64,000 bases of DNA. Source: Nemertoderma westbladi. Lineage: Eukaryota; Xenacoelomorpha; Nemertodermatida; Nemertodermatidae. Both the position numbers and the translations under genes were made by a program. The notes under the pieces were generated by a model that was not told the DNA's origin, did no database searches, and saw nothing but the letters and a program-made list of their open reading frames with translations. The stretch is from contig JAUCBJ010002106.1 of the NCBI GenBank assembly GCA_032718475.1, positions 1-64,000 on the forward strand, read 5' to 3'. How positions within the stretch are numbered: position 1 is the first letter of the stretch; each line of letters starts with the position of its first letter. Below, in pieces: positions 9,176-21,100 of the stretch.

Positions 9176-11597
9176 ATGGATAATAAGTTAGATAGTGTTA
9201 GATAGTTTAGATAATAAGTTAGATAGTTTAAATAATAAGTTAGATAGTGTTAGATAGTATAGATAATAAGTTAGATAGTGTTAGATAGTATAGATAATAA
9301 GTTAGATAGTGTTAGATAGTTTAGATAATAAGTTAGATAGTGTTAGATAGTATAAATAATAAGTTAGATAGTGTTAGATAGTTTAGATAATAAGTTAGAT
9401 AGTTTAAATAATAAGTTAGATAGTGTTAGATAGTATAGATAATAAGTTAGATAGTGTTAGATAGTATAAATAATAAGTTAGATAGTGTTAGATAGTTTAG
9501 ATAATAAGTTAGATAGTGTTAGATAGTATAAATAATAAGTTAGATAGTGTTAGATAGTTTAGATAATAAGTTAGATAGTTTAAATAATAAGTTAGATAGT
9601 TTAGATAATAAGTTAGATAGTGTTAGATAGTATAAATAATAAGTTAGATAGTGTTAGATAGTTTAGATAATAAGTTAGATAGTTTAAATAATAAGTTAGA
9701 TAGTGTTAGATAGTATAGATAATAAGTTAGATAGTGTTAGATAGTATAAATAATAAGTTAGATAGTGTTAGATAGTTTAGATAATAAGTTAGATAGTTTA
9801 AATAATAAGTTAGATAGTGTTAGATAGTATAGATAATAAGTTAGATAGTATAGATAATAAGTTAGATAGTGTTAGATAGTATAGATAATAAGTTAGATAG
9901 TGTTAGATAGTTTAGATAATAAGTTAGATAGTGTTAGATAGTATAAATAATAAGTTAGATAGTGTTAGATAGTATAGATAATAAGTTAGATAGTGTTAGA
10001 TAGTATAAATAATAAGTTAGATAGTGTTAGATAGTTTAGATAATAAGTTAGATAGTTTAAATAATAAGTTAGATAGTGTTAGATAGTATAGATAATAAGT
10101 TAGATAGTGTTAGATAGTATAAATAATAAGTTAGATAGTGTTAGATAGTATAGATAATAAGTTAGATAGTGTTAGATAGTATAGATAATAAGTTAGATAG
10201 TGTTAGATAGTTTAGATAATAAGTTAGATAGTGTTAGATAGTATAAATAATAAGTTAGATAGTGTTAGATAGTATAGATAATAAGTTAGATAGTGTTAGA
10301 TAGTATAAATAATAAGTTAGATAGTGTTAGATAGTATAGATAATAAGTTAGATAGTGTTAGATAGTATAAATAATAAGTTAGATAGTGTTAGATAGTTTA
10401 GATAATAAGTTAGATAGTTTAAATAATAAGTTAGATAGTGTTAGATAGTATAGATAATAAGTTAGATAGTGTTAGATAGTATAAATAATAAGTTAGATAG
10501 TGTTAGATAGTACAGATAATAAGTTAGATAGTGTTAGATAGTATAGATAATAAGTTAGATAGTGTTAGATAGTTTAGATAATAAGTTAGATAGTGTTAGA
10601 TAGTATAAATAATAAGTTAGATAGTGTTAGATAGTATAGATAATAAGTTAGATAGTGTTAGATAGTATAAATAATAAGTTAGATAGTGTTAGATAGTATA
10701 AATAATAAGTTAGATAGTGTTAGATAGTATAAATAATAAGTTAGATAGTGTTAGATAGTATAAATAATAAGTTAGATAGTGTTAGATAGTATAAATAATA
10801 AGTTAGATAGTGTTAGATAGTTTAGATAATAAGTTAGATAGTTTAAATAATAAGTTAGATAGTGTTAGATAGTATAGATAATAAGTTAGATAGTGTTAGA
10901 TAGTATAAATAATAAGTTAGATAGTGTTAGATAGTATAGATAATAAGTTAGATAGTGTTAGATAGTATAGATAATAAGTTAGATAGTGTTAGATAGTTTA
11001 GATAATAAGTTAGATAGTGTTAGATAGTACAAATGATAAGTTAGATAGTGTTAGATAGTATAGATAATAAGTTAGATAGTGTTAGATAGTATAAATAAAA
11101 AGTTAGATAGTGTTAGATAGTATAAATAATAAGTTAGATAGTGTTAGATAGTATAAATAATAAGTTAGATAGTGTTAGATAGTATAAATAATAAGTTAGA
11201 TAGTGTTAGATAGTATAAATAATAAGTTAGATAGTGTTAGATAGTTTAGATAATAAGTTAGATAGTTTAAATAATAAGTTAGATAGTGTTAGATAGTATA
11301 GATAATAAGTTAGATAGTGTTAGATAGTATAAATAATAAGTTAGATAGTGTTAGATAGTATAGATAATAAGTTAGATAGTGTTAGATAGTATAGATAATA
11401 AGTTAGATAGTGTTAGATAGTTTAGATAATAAGTTAGATAGTGTTAGATAGTACAAATAATAAGTTAGATAGTGTTAGATAGTATAGATAATAAGTTAGA
11501 TAGTGTTAGATAGTATAAATAATAAGTTAGATAGTGTTAGATAGTATAAATAATAAGTTAGATAGTGTTAGATAGTTTAAATAATAAGTTAGATAAT
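9176..11597. repeat. 31-bp AT-rich satellite array
   Basis: About 2.4 kb of tandem repeats. The main monomer is 31 bp: two copies of GTTAGATAGT followed by ATAGATAATAA. The recurring third part varies between TATAGATAATAA, TATAAATAATAA and TTTAGATAATAA. Shorter 20-21-bp monomers lack one GTTAGATAGT. Variant order is locally regular, for instance a TTTAGATAA unit followed by a short TTTAAATAA unit, which points to amplification of multi-monomer blocks. No ORF or other feature lies inside. Confidence 0.95.
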
Positions 11598-12350
11598 AAA
11601 ATATAATAGCAAATAAAGTAAAAAACCGTAAAAAATAATAGCAAAAATGTGGAACTTTTTGTTATTAGATGTTCACCTTTACGATAATTTCGGTGGAGGC
11701 TCCTTCATAAAGAATCACTGATGATTTAATGATTAATGATTTACTCTAACTAATAGCCTAACTAATAATCTAACTAATAAGCCCAGAATATCCAATAAAC
11801 TATACAAAAACTGTGACCGTCCATTACTTATATTTACTTACAGTAGCTAGTAATTTTTATTATTTTGATTTTGATTTAGCTAGTATTTTTTTATTAATTA
11901 ATAATATAAATTAATCCTCAATTATATTTGTCTGGAATAAGTTATGAGTCTCTTGGTAGCTAGTAATTATTTACTAGCTGATAGTTATTTATACGGTACT
12001 ACTTCGCCCTGCTACCATAAAAAAGTATCTACTAAAGTTCTAAAACATTCACCATTATAAAAAACAACATTTAAAATACGAAATAATTAATGGTTAACAA
12101 AGTGATCCGAAGTAGTACCGGTTTATTAATGCCACCATGGTTAAATGGTAAAAAAGTAAAGGTCATTATCACAGGGATTACTCACATAATCTGAACACGT
12201 ATTTCCATTGCGGTCCCCCCCCCCCCCCCCAGAACTATACTCCCCAGTAGAAATTCCTGAACTCATTTAGCTACCATTTAAGGATGCAAGGCAGAGATGA
12301 GCCCGGCCTAATCCCTTTAGAACAATCGGGCTGAAACGAAAACTACAATG
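11598..12350. other. AT-rich spacer with a poly-C run
   Basis: No gene was found. There are several short TAGTAATTATTTA-like words, and a run of about 17 C at about 12214-12230. The first bases (to about 11650) look like decayed edge sequence of the satellite. Confidence 0.5.
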
Positions 12351-12422
12351 TTCCCATGTGGGAATAGAACCCACAAATTCCGGTGATAAGGGAGTTCAAT
12401 GCAACCACTACACCAATAAAAA
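12351..12422 (-). other. tRNA-like sequence, probably a SINE head or tRNA pseudogene
   Basis: Read on the minus strand this 72-nt stretch has a Pol III A-box-like TGGTGTAGTGGTTGC and a B-box-like GGGTTCTATTCC. The T arm pairs perfectly (GTGGG with CCCAC). The ends can form a 7-bp acceptor stem only with several G-T pairs (TTTTTAT with ATGGGAA), as if C-to-T changes had hit a former TTCCCAT. The anticodon arm does not fold cleanly. It is therefore unlikely to be a working tRNA; a tRNA-derived SINE or a pseudogene fits better. Confidence 0.45.
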
Positions 12423-12593
12423 TTACAATACGTATTAGGCCATGGTCTAAAAAAATTTTTCGTGGAGCCAGTGCTTTTCCAATTCACCCAACTTTTGTGA
12501 TCCACCATACCCATTTCCTACTTTGGTAAAATTTTATGTTTGTTGGCCATTTTAAAAGCTCAATAATATTCCATAATATGGTCTATTATTGAG

Positions 12594-12800
12594 GGGGGGG
12601 GGGGGGGGGGGGGGGTGCACCATTTTCGGACAAATCCTCGATTTATCACTCTCAGCGTTTCAAAATTGTTTGGTTTTGGCTAAAATTTGCCGTATAGGTG
12701 CCTAAGATGCTATTCTACATGACAGATGAGAAAAATTTTTTTTTCGCTATTTAATTAGTTAATACTAGTTAACAATAAAAAAAAATTGGTTGCTTCACTA
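12594..12800 (+). mobile_element. Partial poly-G-tipped TIR element (left end only)
   Basis: A run of about 22 G followed by TGCACCATTTTCGGAC is highly similar, over about 200 bp, to the left half of the complete element at 21393-22155, including CTAAGATGCTATTCTACATG and TTAGTTAATACTAGTTAACA. Similarity stops near 12800, and the right end with its C run is missing. It has no coding capacity. Confidence 0.7.
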
Positions 12801-13249
12801 AGGAGGATGATGGAGCTGAAACAATTTTTGTATTTCTTGAAATCAGATTACGAGTTGTTGAAAATTTGGGGGGAGGGGGTCAAGCAGCTGAAATACGTCA
12901 CTACAGTATATTCCAGGACATGGTATAGCAGTATGTTACTTACAAACAGAGGATACTTAAGTTTGTGTTTCTTTATATTTATTTAATTCTAGAACACACA
13001 ATGTAAGTTCCCGTAGCAACACTAATTATTTAATCATTTGCATAAATCACAATATCGGTGTTACTATTACTTTAGGAGAAACTTTTATTTGGAGAATCTA
13101 CAATCTCTCTCTCCTTCAAATGCTGTATTTTCATTCATCGGTGAACGAATAATACCAAACCATTAAAGGACATGATTTGGATGGGTAACAACAGAGGATG
13201 TAATATTGACTACCGAGTGAATTTTGGCGTGATATGACTAAGGGTGTGG
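12801..13249. other. Spacer before the Copia-like LTR
   Basis: No recognisable gene or repeat. A short open frame at 12786-12986 straddles the end of the poly-G element and has no coding features. Confidence 0.45.
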
Positions 13250-13711
13250 TGTTAAGTACTAAGCAGATGAGGTGCGACTATACAGAGTGAACGGCCAAAC
13301 CCATTTAGATGCTGCGTATTGATGAAACCGAAGTGATACAATACTGGTAATTATTATGTTGTGGGTGTTATAATACAGTAGGTATATGGTGTACAGTTTG
13401 TATGAACCAAGGGGACTGACTATATTGGTTTGGGAATTGGAAGCATACTCACAGCTGAGATGGGTGACTGACATTTTTGTTAGAACTGTTACATTGCAGA
13501 AGCTACTGTATATGGTGAGGGGTTATACTGTTGATGCTATAATATTGTAAAGTTATACTTATATAGGCCTATGGCAGTATAAGATTATTACTTTGTACTG
13601 TGTTCGGTATACCTACTGAGAGTTGTATTGTGTTTTGTGATAATATACATACCTGGTTGGCTGGTTGGAAGCTAAATGTCTATAAGTTATTATTTAACAA
13701 ACTCATTAACA
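13250..13711 (+). repeat. LTR of a Copia-like retrotransposon
   Basis: The segment begins TGTTAA and ends TTAACA, a 6-bp perfect inverted repeat. It is followed after one base by a sequence very close to the initiator-methionine tRNA primer-binding site used by many Copia elements, and then by gag-like coding sequence. The length (462 bp) is normal for an LTR. No matching 3' LTR occurs in the window, because other insertions replace the rest of the element. Confidence 0.65.
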
Positions 13712-13712
13712 A

Positions 13713-13725
13713 TGGTAGCAGAGCG
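13713..13725 (+). other. Primer-binding site (initiator tRNA-Met type)
   Basis: TGGTAGCAGAGCG begins two bases after the LTR. It differs at one position from the TGGTATCAGAGC primer-binding site common in Copia elements, which pairs with the 3' end of initiator tRNA-Met and primes minus-strand DNA synthesis. Confidence 0.65.
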
Positions 13726-14950
13726 TGGTTTTGAGAGGCATGTCAGAGGTTGTTGGACAGGGGTGTTGATTTATTAGGTGGTGGGAAACTTACGGAAGGC
13801 GTCCATCAAGGGATGATTGCGAGTTACAAGGCTCCTCCCAAACTCTGGTAAGATATTCCTTATAAATCGTGAAAACGAGAACTCGATATGGAAGGTAGTT
13901 ACTGATTTACCGAAAAGAAAATGGGGTTCAGTTATTCTTGTAAACTCGTTAACAGGCAAGGCTAGAGAAGCTGCTATTGAAATTGACATCGGAGTGTTAC
14001 GGGATAACGATGGACTAGATTTTTTGATTAATAAGCTGGACGGATTGTTTTTAAAATATAAGTATTTACTTGCTTTCAATGCATATGAGAAATTTGAAAC
14101 TTATGCGAGACCATAAATTATTACAATTGAAGAATTCCTCATCGAATTCGATAATCTATATACGAAAATAAAGAAATACGGAATGGATTTACCTGATGGT
14201 GTGGTTGCATATAGAATGTAAAAAGTGCGGGACTGTCGTCTTCCAAGGAGCAGTTGGCAAGAACTATAGTGACAATACTAAACTTCGATGGAATAAAACA
14301 TTCACTTAAGAGAATATATGGAACAAGTAAGAACCGGGAAATTCGAAGATACAATCTGCAGGAGAAATAACAATAAAGCAAGAGGTTTTGACATGTCAAG
14401 ATAGGAGAGTTTCTAATGTTAATGTATTGGAAACAATGAGAAACAATAATTACCGAGGAGGGTGAGGAGGTTTTTATACCAGTAGTAGTAATCAAACAGG
14501 AAGAGGTCATTCTTTAGATAGATATCAGACAAGAGGGGGATTTCGAGGAATTCAAGGTGGAATTGGAAGAGGAGCGAGAGGTTTCAATAATTCACACATT
14601 CGAGGATTTAGGAACTCGGGTTTTCAAGCATTTGATAGTTCTCGGTGTCGGAGTTTTGACAACTCACATGGAACTGGCCGAGTAAATCCATTGAACAGAA
14701 ATGGTAACCCAAACCGATGTTTGAAATGTGATTCAATATATCACTATGCAGCAGAATGTGACTATGATCTTTCGAATCGAGAGGAAGAAATCAATTTGTG
14801 CGATGATGAATATGAAAGAGCCAATATATTGGTAGCTTTAGCAGATGTTATGTTTACAGATACAATAGGAATGTCAATTTTAAACTCAGGCTGTAGCAAA
14901 ACAGTTTGTGGTAAATTGTGGTACGGTGCCTATGTTGATAGTTTAGAAAT
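13726..14950 (+). pseudogene. Copia-like gag and protease remnant
   Basis: The clearest part (13817-14116) encodes a gag-like segment with RKWGSVILVNSLTGKAREA and AFNAYEKFETYARP. A TAA follows, and then the same protein continues as ITIEEFLIEFDNLYTKIKKYG before further frameshifts. An Arg/Gly-rich stretch leads to 14691-14950. There a CCHC knuckle (CLKCDSIYHYAAEC) and a protease-like motif, LNSGCSKTVCG, can be read; the expected catalytic Asp of D-S-G is Asn. The protein ends abruptly where the minus-strand RTE copy starts at 14951. Integrase, reverse transcriptase and RNase H are absent. Class assignment rests mainly on the primer-binding site. Confidence 0.6.
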
Positions 14951-16008
14951 ACTACTACTACTACGACCGGCATGCTGCATTGCAGCTGCATTTTTAAGAA
15001 TGCTGTCCCGGCTTGTTGACAAAATTGCGCCACCACAACTCCCTATCACCCATGACATTTGCTAGATCATCCGCATCTTCAAGGCCAGTCTCCTTTAAGA
15101 TGCATCTCAAGAAAGTCATGGGCTGTCCACCATGCTTATTCACTCCATGAGGCTGCCAAAGTACAAGATTATGCACTGCCTGGTCCTCACGGCAAAAGCA
15201 ATGTCCTGCAAAGTGGAGGCGATTTTGTTCTAGTGTCATGCTTGGGGGAACCAATGAGACACCTCCAATGTTAGTTATATAGTGTCTGGTTGGAGATGTG
15301 TGCATTGTACTTGACACAATGAACCCGGCGTAGCATTCTTGTGAATGTACCATCCAGAGATTTGGTGTCCTCAGCAGTTAGAGCCCAGCATGGACTACCA
15401 TAGAGGAGTACTGGAACTACTGCTGCTCTAAATAATCGGACCTTAAGTTTCCGATTAATTCTCGGTGACTTCCAAATCCTGGAAAGCCTATTCAAGGCTG
15501 CCCATGCCTTTCCCTTACGTATTCGAAGGTCCTCACCTGACTTCCAGAACCATGATCCCAGGTAACATAAGTCGTCCACATGTTCAAGCATACCATCATT
15601 TGAGCTTATGCTCATCCAATCAGAGACTTGCTGAGGACTTTCAAAGTTAACTGTCAAAATTTTGTTCTTTCTGGAGTTAATAAAAAGACCAACACTAGAA
15701 GCAGCATGTTCTAATGAGCTGAGGAGCCATTGGGCTCCCTCTAGTGATTCTGAGAGTACTCCTAAGTCATCAGCAAAGTCTAGATCAGTTAGGTACTTGG
15801 CATGATTTCCTTGACTACTGGAGCCAGTAGGTGGAGTTATCATCACGCCATCATCATTATGAGGATCTAAGGATATGCGTAGGACATAGTCAACAACAAT
15901 TATGAACAAGAATGGTGCAAGTGTGTCTCCCTGGAGGACGCCCCATAACACTTAAAATGATTATGTGTCACCGTCAACAGTAGACACAAATGTTGTCGAA
16001 CCATCGTA
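14951..16008 (-). mobile_element. 5'-truncated RTE-type LINE copy (3' half)
   Basis: On the minus strand this 1.06-kb copy ends in a (TAG)n tail and matches the 3' third of the full-length copy at 58111-61874. It encodes part of the reverse transcriptase: GVLQGDTLAPFLFIIVVDYV, then the catalytic FADD in DLDFADDLGVL. The C-terminal domain follows (LLYGSPCWAL, FAGHCFCREDQ). The 15271-15951 frame gives 226 uninterrupted residues, and the C-terminus continues in the overlapping frame 14994-15353. It is broken off at its 5' side, as target-primed insertion often leaves copies. It interrupts the Copia-like gag-protease remnant; no clear target duplication was found. Confidence 0.85.
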
Positions 16009-16062
16009 CCACAAACGTTGAGGAGATACTTCCGCAGTTCTCTTCCTTTGGATATTCATTAG

Positions 16063-18095
16063 GTGGTTTCAACGCCGATAGTGGCGACCGCTACTGTACC
16101 AATAAGCAGTACTGTTAATATTGGAGCCATAGCATCACCACATTTGGTATCGGCAGTAAACTCAAACCTAGTCTCTTTCGTAGACACAACCACGAGTTCT
16201 CATGCTGCAATGAGGGATGGCAGTTCACTCCAAGCAGTGCATGCAGAAGGTATCCCATTGTCAATTACATCACCATCTGCTACGCAATATGGTACTTTAT
16301 ATGTATCTTTACCTCTTGTAGTATGCAGACCAAGAACTGGAGGTACTTACCAAGCTGGAGTTCCATCAGCCCTTAAAGCTAATGTCAGCAAATGTGATAC
16401 TTTTATCACTTGCTGCGCTGCCTTTCCATCAAACAAGGGCAATATTGTCCATGTTGGTGAGGCTGACCCAGAGAGCAATATCAACTTATCTAGAGTGGGA
16501 ACCCAAGCCAACATTTGCAATACTGTAAGTGGTGGTATGGTTTCCATGGAAACAAACCACTACTGTACATTACACTCCACTAAACTGAAGTTTTATAAAA
16601 TTTTTGAAGACATTGAAGGTTTGTGTGGTCTCTACAGAGAAACACTGCATTTAAGAGCTCCCAATAATTTAATAGAAATTCAAGGAAAACGTATAGAAAT
16701 TCTAACGACACAACTTGCAGAATATTATGATAGTTTTATTGGTAGTTGTATTGAAATATCGCCAGAGGAGAGGAAGTCTGAGGAAGATCCTTTGCTTGTG
16801 ACAAAAATAGCCAAACAAGCCCTTAATTTGTGCACTTCTGTTAAATGGTAGGTGGGCAAACAGCAATTTTGTCAGACCTCAACCAGCACGACTATCTGAA
16901 CCAAGAGTTTGGGTTCCTTTTCAACGTGACTTTAACCAAAATGGGCCTGCACGGTACCAGCAAAATGGAAGGAATTTTATCCCAAGCTATCAACCTAGAC
17001 ACCATCTTCCATATAATGAAGGACCAATGGATGTTAACTACTGGTTAAGGTATGAACAGCGGCAAAACTTGCCACGACCAGTACCCATTCGTTTCTCAGG
17101 AGACCCTACTGAATGGTTGAGTTTGAAACAACGTTTTACACAACAAGTTCATTATTCTAGTCTGACAGCTGAAGAAAAGCTTATACAATTGCTACAGTAC
17201 TTGGAAGGTCCTCCACTTGCTTTGATTCGCCACTATGAAGGAGCAGGGGAAGCTGGATATGCCGCTGCTTGGAACGAAATCGAACTAGGTATGGGAATCC
17301 TGTATGCCTTATAAACGACTCTATACGCAAGCTGATGAAAACGCCTCGTATATTTGAGCCAGAGATATACAAATTTATGCTGACAAAGTGTATCGAACAG
17401 TAACAATGCTGTCGATGCTACAAAGACCATATGAACTCAACATACCACAAAATGTGGAAGAAATAGCAAGCAAGATTCCTCTAAAGTTTCACGAAAGGTG
17501 GGTGCGCGAAGTTGTCAAGAAAGAAGAGATGGGAATATTTCCCACTATGCTTGAGTTTGTAGAATGGTTACGTAGGGAGGCCAGAGTTGCTAACTCAGCT
17601 GCCTCGAAGTCATATAGAGTGAAATTTAATACAAGACACAAAGAACTGGAAAAATATAGTAAAGCAGTACCAGTAAAGCCAATAGAGAATAATAAGAAAT
17701 TCTCTATAATAGCCACAGAAGTAACTGGAGATATTATGGGAACACCGCGTAATGCATTGAAAAGAATACAGTATAAATGCATTCTTTGTATATCACAGGA
17801 ACATCATCTACATGATTGTCCTATCCATTCCGTGAAAACACCAGACGAACGCAAAAGCATAATAGCAAAAGATGGTAGATGCATCCGGTGCTTGTCACGC
17901 GGTCATGGTGTCAAAAGTTGTAAATGGAATTGGGGTTGCCCAAAATGTGGAAGTGTCAAACATCATGGTTTTATCCATGGAGCAGGTGGGAGTGACAAAT
18001 TGCATTGTTTAGCATCAAAGAAGGTCAATTTTGCAGAGTGTCAGATTGAAGTATGCGAAGGGGACAATGGTGACTATGATACTGAATCTGTATGA
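16063..18095 (+). pseudogene. BEL/Pao gag (second element), broken
   Basis: Three open blocks in changing frames make up this gag. The first, 16063-16851, is Ser/Thr/Val-rich and then helical, with no known motif. The second, 17027-17314, resembles the DUF1759 gag core (PRPVPIRFSGDPTEWLSLKQ). The third, 17388-18095, holds FHERWVREV and paired zinc-finger segments: CILCISQEHHLHDC and CIRCLSRGHGVKSC, followed by CPKCGSVKHH. Cys/His spacing is preserved despite the breaks, so decay is moderate. A frameshift lies between the first two blocks near 16850 and another near 17300-17390. It would have formed the particle shell and bound element RNA. Confidence 0.75.
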
Positions 18096-18140
18096 GAAGA
18101 TTGTAGAGATGAAGAAGAAACTGAAATAGGTAGTTTCACA

Positions 18141-21100
18141 GCCATCTTAAATCGGTATCAAGAGAGCATTTTTTTGAGAATTGTTCCAGTAAGATTGATA
18201 AGCAGACATGGTGTCTCTGTATCAACATTAGCGCTTCTGGATAATGCCTCTTAGCAACTTTCCTGGATCAAAGGATAAAGGATTGTCTGCAATTATATGG
18301 CACACCACAAATAGTTAATGTCAAGACTGTCAGCAATCCAAGTGGACATAAGATCAATGTGACCAAAGTGGCAATAATCGCACAGTCTATCGACTGCTCT
18401 TATTCTATACACATGTCCAGTGTATATGTTGTTCCTCGATTAGATATTTCTTGTAATAAAGATCAGCGAGAAAAATGGCAGTCCTTGAAAACACTTGCTG
18501 GGATATCTTTTGAAGGATTTGGTGTGGAAATACCAACAGTTAGTCTTTTCATAGGACACTTCTTGTTTGAGGGAATGTGCATCAGTATATCCTATTGAAT
18601 CTGATCACTATCCACACGCCATTCAAACTGTTTTTGGCTGGACAATTGAAGGACCTGCACAAGCAGGCTATTACTCCAATGATGATTTGTGTAGAGTGAA
18701 TGCCATTAGTGTTGACTTTCTCATGCTGGATCCGACGGACACAAATAAGCTGGCAGATGAACTATTGGAGATATACTTCCATTTAGAAACATCCGGTTTG
18801 ACATCATGTAAGCAAGGACAATCTATCGAAGACAGAAAGTCTCTTGAGATTCTGGAGAAGTCTGTAGAAAAGCTTAGAAGCAACCATTACCAAGCAGGCC
18901 TTCTATGGCGTGATAATTCTGTCACTCTAATTAACAATAGAGCACTAGCATAAAATCGGCTGAGGCAGTTAAAAAACAGACTTAGGAGGAATCCTGTGGT
19001 TCATGAGCTTTACCAGAAAATAATCGACCATTATATAGAAATGGGATATGCAAGAAGACTCTCCAAGGAAGAGCAGCAGGATACTGAACATAAAGCATAT
19101 TACATACCTACTCATTATGTTGAAAACCCTAAAAAGCCAGGAAAAATCCACCTTGTTCATGATGCAAAAGCAACTTATCAAGGAATGTCCCTGAATAGCC
19201 TCCTTATGGATGGACCGAATATCTTAATACCATAATTGGTGTACTGCTGAGATTCAGACCGGATTAAGCCGGCACAGCATTCTTAAAAATGCAGCTGCAA
19301 TGCAGCATGCCGATCCTAGTAGTAGTAGAGATTCAGACAGGATAAAATTGCATTTATGGCTGACATAGCCGAAATGTTCCACCAAGTTCATACTACCAAA
19401 GAAGACTCATTTAATCCGAATACTACGGTACATGCGGGATAGAGACCCAGGACCTGAGAATTATGAGGTGTTGGTAATGGTAGTGTTTCCCTTTGGAATC
19501 CGACCTGCTCCCTGCACTGCCACCTTTACCTTGAGAAAGTGTGCACATGATAACATTGACAAATTTTCAATTGATGTTATTCGTACCATTGAAATAAATT
19601 TCTATGTTGATGACGTCTTGAAGTCTGTGAAATCACCCAATGAGGCAATCACATTAGCCAAGCAGCTAATTGAATGCCTCAAACTTGGTGGGTTTGAATT
19701 AACTAAATTTAGTAGCAATGACTCAAAACTCATGGCATCCTTACCACTGGACAAGAGAGCAGAGAACAATGTTAACCTCGACATGGAAGGCCTACCTATA
19801 AATAGGGCACTTGGAATTTATTGGAATATAAAGACAGACTCAATGAGTTTTAATATTGAGCTGAAACCAAGACCCTTACAAAGCGTGGATGTTTATCCAT
19901 GCTGAATTTGATCTATGATCCCTTGGGATTTATTGGACCAGTGACTCTTGTAGGAAAATTAATACTGAAAGAGATTTGGGAAGAAGGGCTAAATTGGGAT
20001 AATCCTTTGACTTCTAAGCTGTCGAAAAGGTGGGACAACTGGGTTCAACAATTGCACAAGCTAGGCTGATTTGCATATTCCCCAACATTACTTTGATGTC
20101 CAGTCGGACAAAGCTGTTTATGAGCTTCATACATTCTGTGATGCTTCGAATAGCAGTTATGGTGCAGTTGTTTACCTTAGGAAATATTGGCAGCAAGATG
20201 AGGAATGGAAAGTAGAATCTACCTTATTAATAGCAAAGAATAGAACATCTCCAGCAGTACCAGTTACTATCCCTAGGTTGGAGTTACTCACAGCTGTAAT
20301 GGGCGTTAGACTGCACAACCATATTCAAGAAGAATTAGAGGTTCATATCAATGACTCACACTTTTGGACTGATTCACAAACAGTCTTGCAATATCTATCT
20401 AACCCATCAAGGAGATTCAAGATTTATGTTGCAACTCGTGTCTTTGAAATTTAACAAAGCACTAGCGTAGAACAGTGGCATCACTGTCTTGGTAAGGATA
20501 ATCCAGCAGATGAATTGAGTCGTGGTCTGATTGTTGAAAAGCTGTTGAAGGATAATCGCTGGTTCCATGGGCCCCCATTTTTGAAGGAAATACAAAATTG
20601 GGACAATGCTTCTCTCTGTGGAATTATAGCTGACACTGGCTTGAATATGACATCAATGAGTTGCCAGGTGAGACCTTTAGAGGACAATATATGCCAACTC
20701 CCAATTGACAAGCTGATTGATCATTTCTCATCATGGAACAAGGTTGTTAAATCAGTTGCTTGGTTTCTTCGAGTTAAAGTCTACTTGAAGTTAAAGGTAT
20801 CTGGACTTGCCAATCAGGCATGTTACGAACGGCTACAAGTCCATGAGGTAGATAGTGCTGCGGAAATAGTAATAAAACATGTTCAGCAGGTGAACTTTGT
20901 TCCTGAATTATCACACCTTCATAAGGGAGATTTGGTGAACAGTAACAGTCCACTCTTTCATTTAAATCCATTCCTGGATGAAAAGGGAATCATTAGGCAA
21001 GGATCTCGTTTATCTGAATCTTGTCTACCGTATAGTACTAAGTTTCCAATAATCCTTCCAAAGGATGTACATATGTCACGAATCATTATTCGCCTTGTGC

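Noticed and set aside
12317-12514. A 65-residue minus-strand ORF.
   Set aside because: It runs through the tRNA-like sequence and has no protein features.
12214-12615. A complete element between the poly-C run at 12214 and the poly-G run at 12594.
   Set aside because: The sequence next to the C-run (AGAACTATAC) does not match the TACACCATTTT terminus, and the G-run faces outward from this interval.
15059-15274. Plus-strand ORFs across the minus-strand LINE copies (also 58216-58467, 59491-60072, 61391-61600).
   Set aside because: They are shadows of the LINE coding strand; the domains read on the minus strand.
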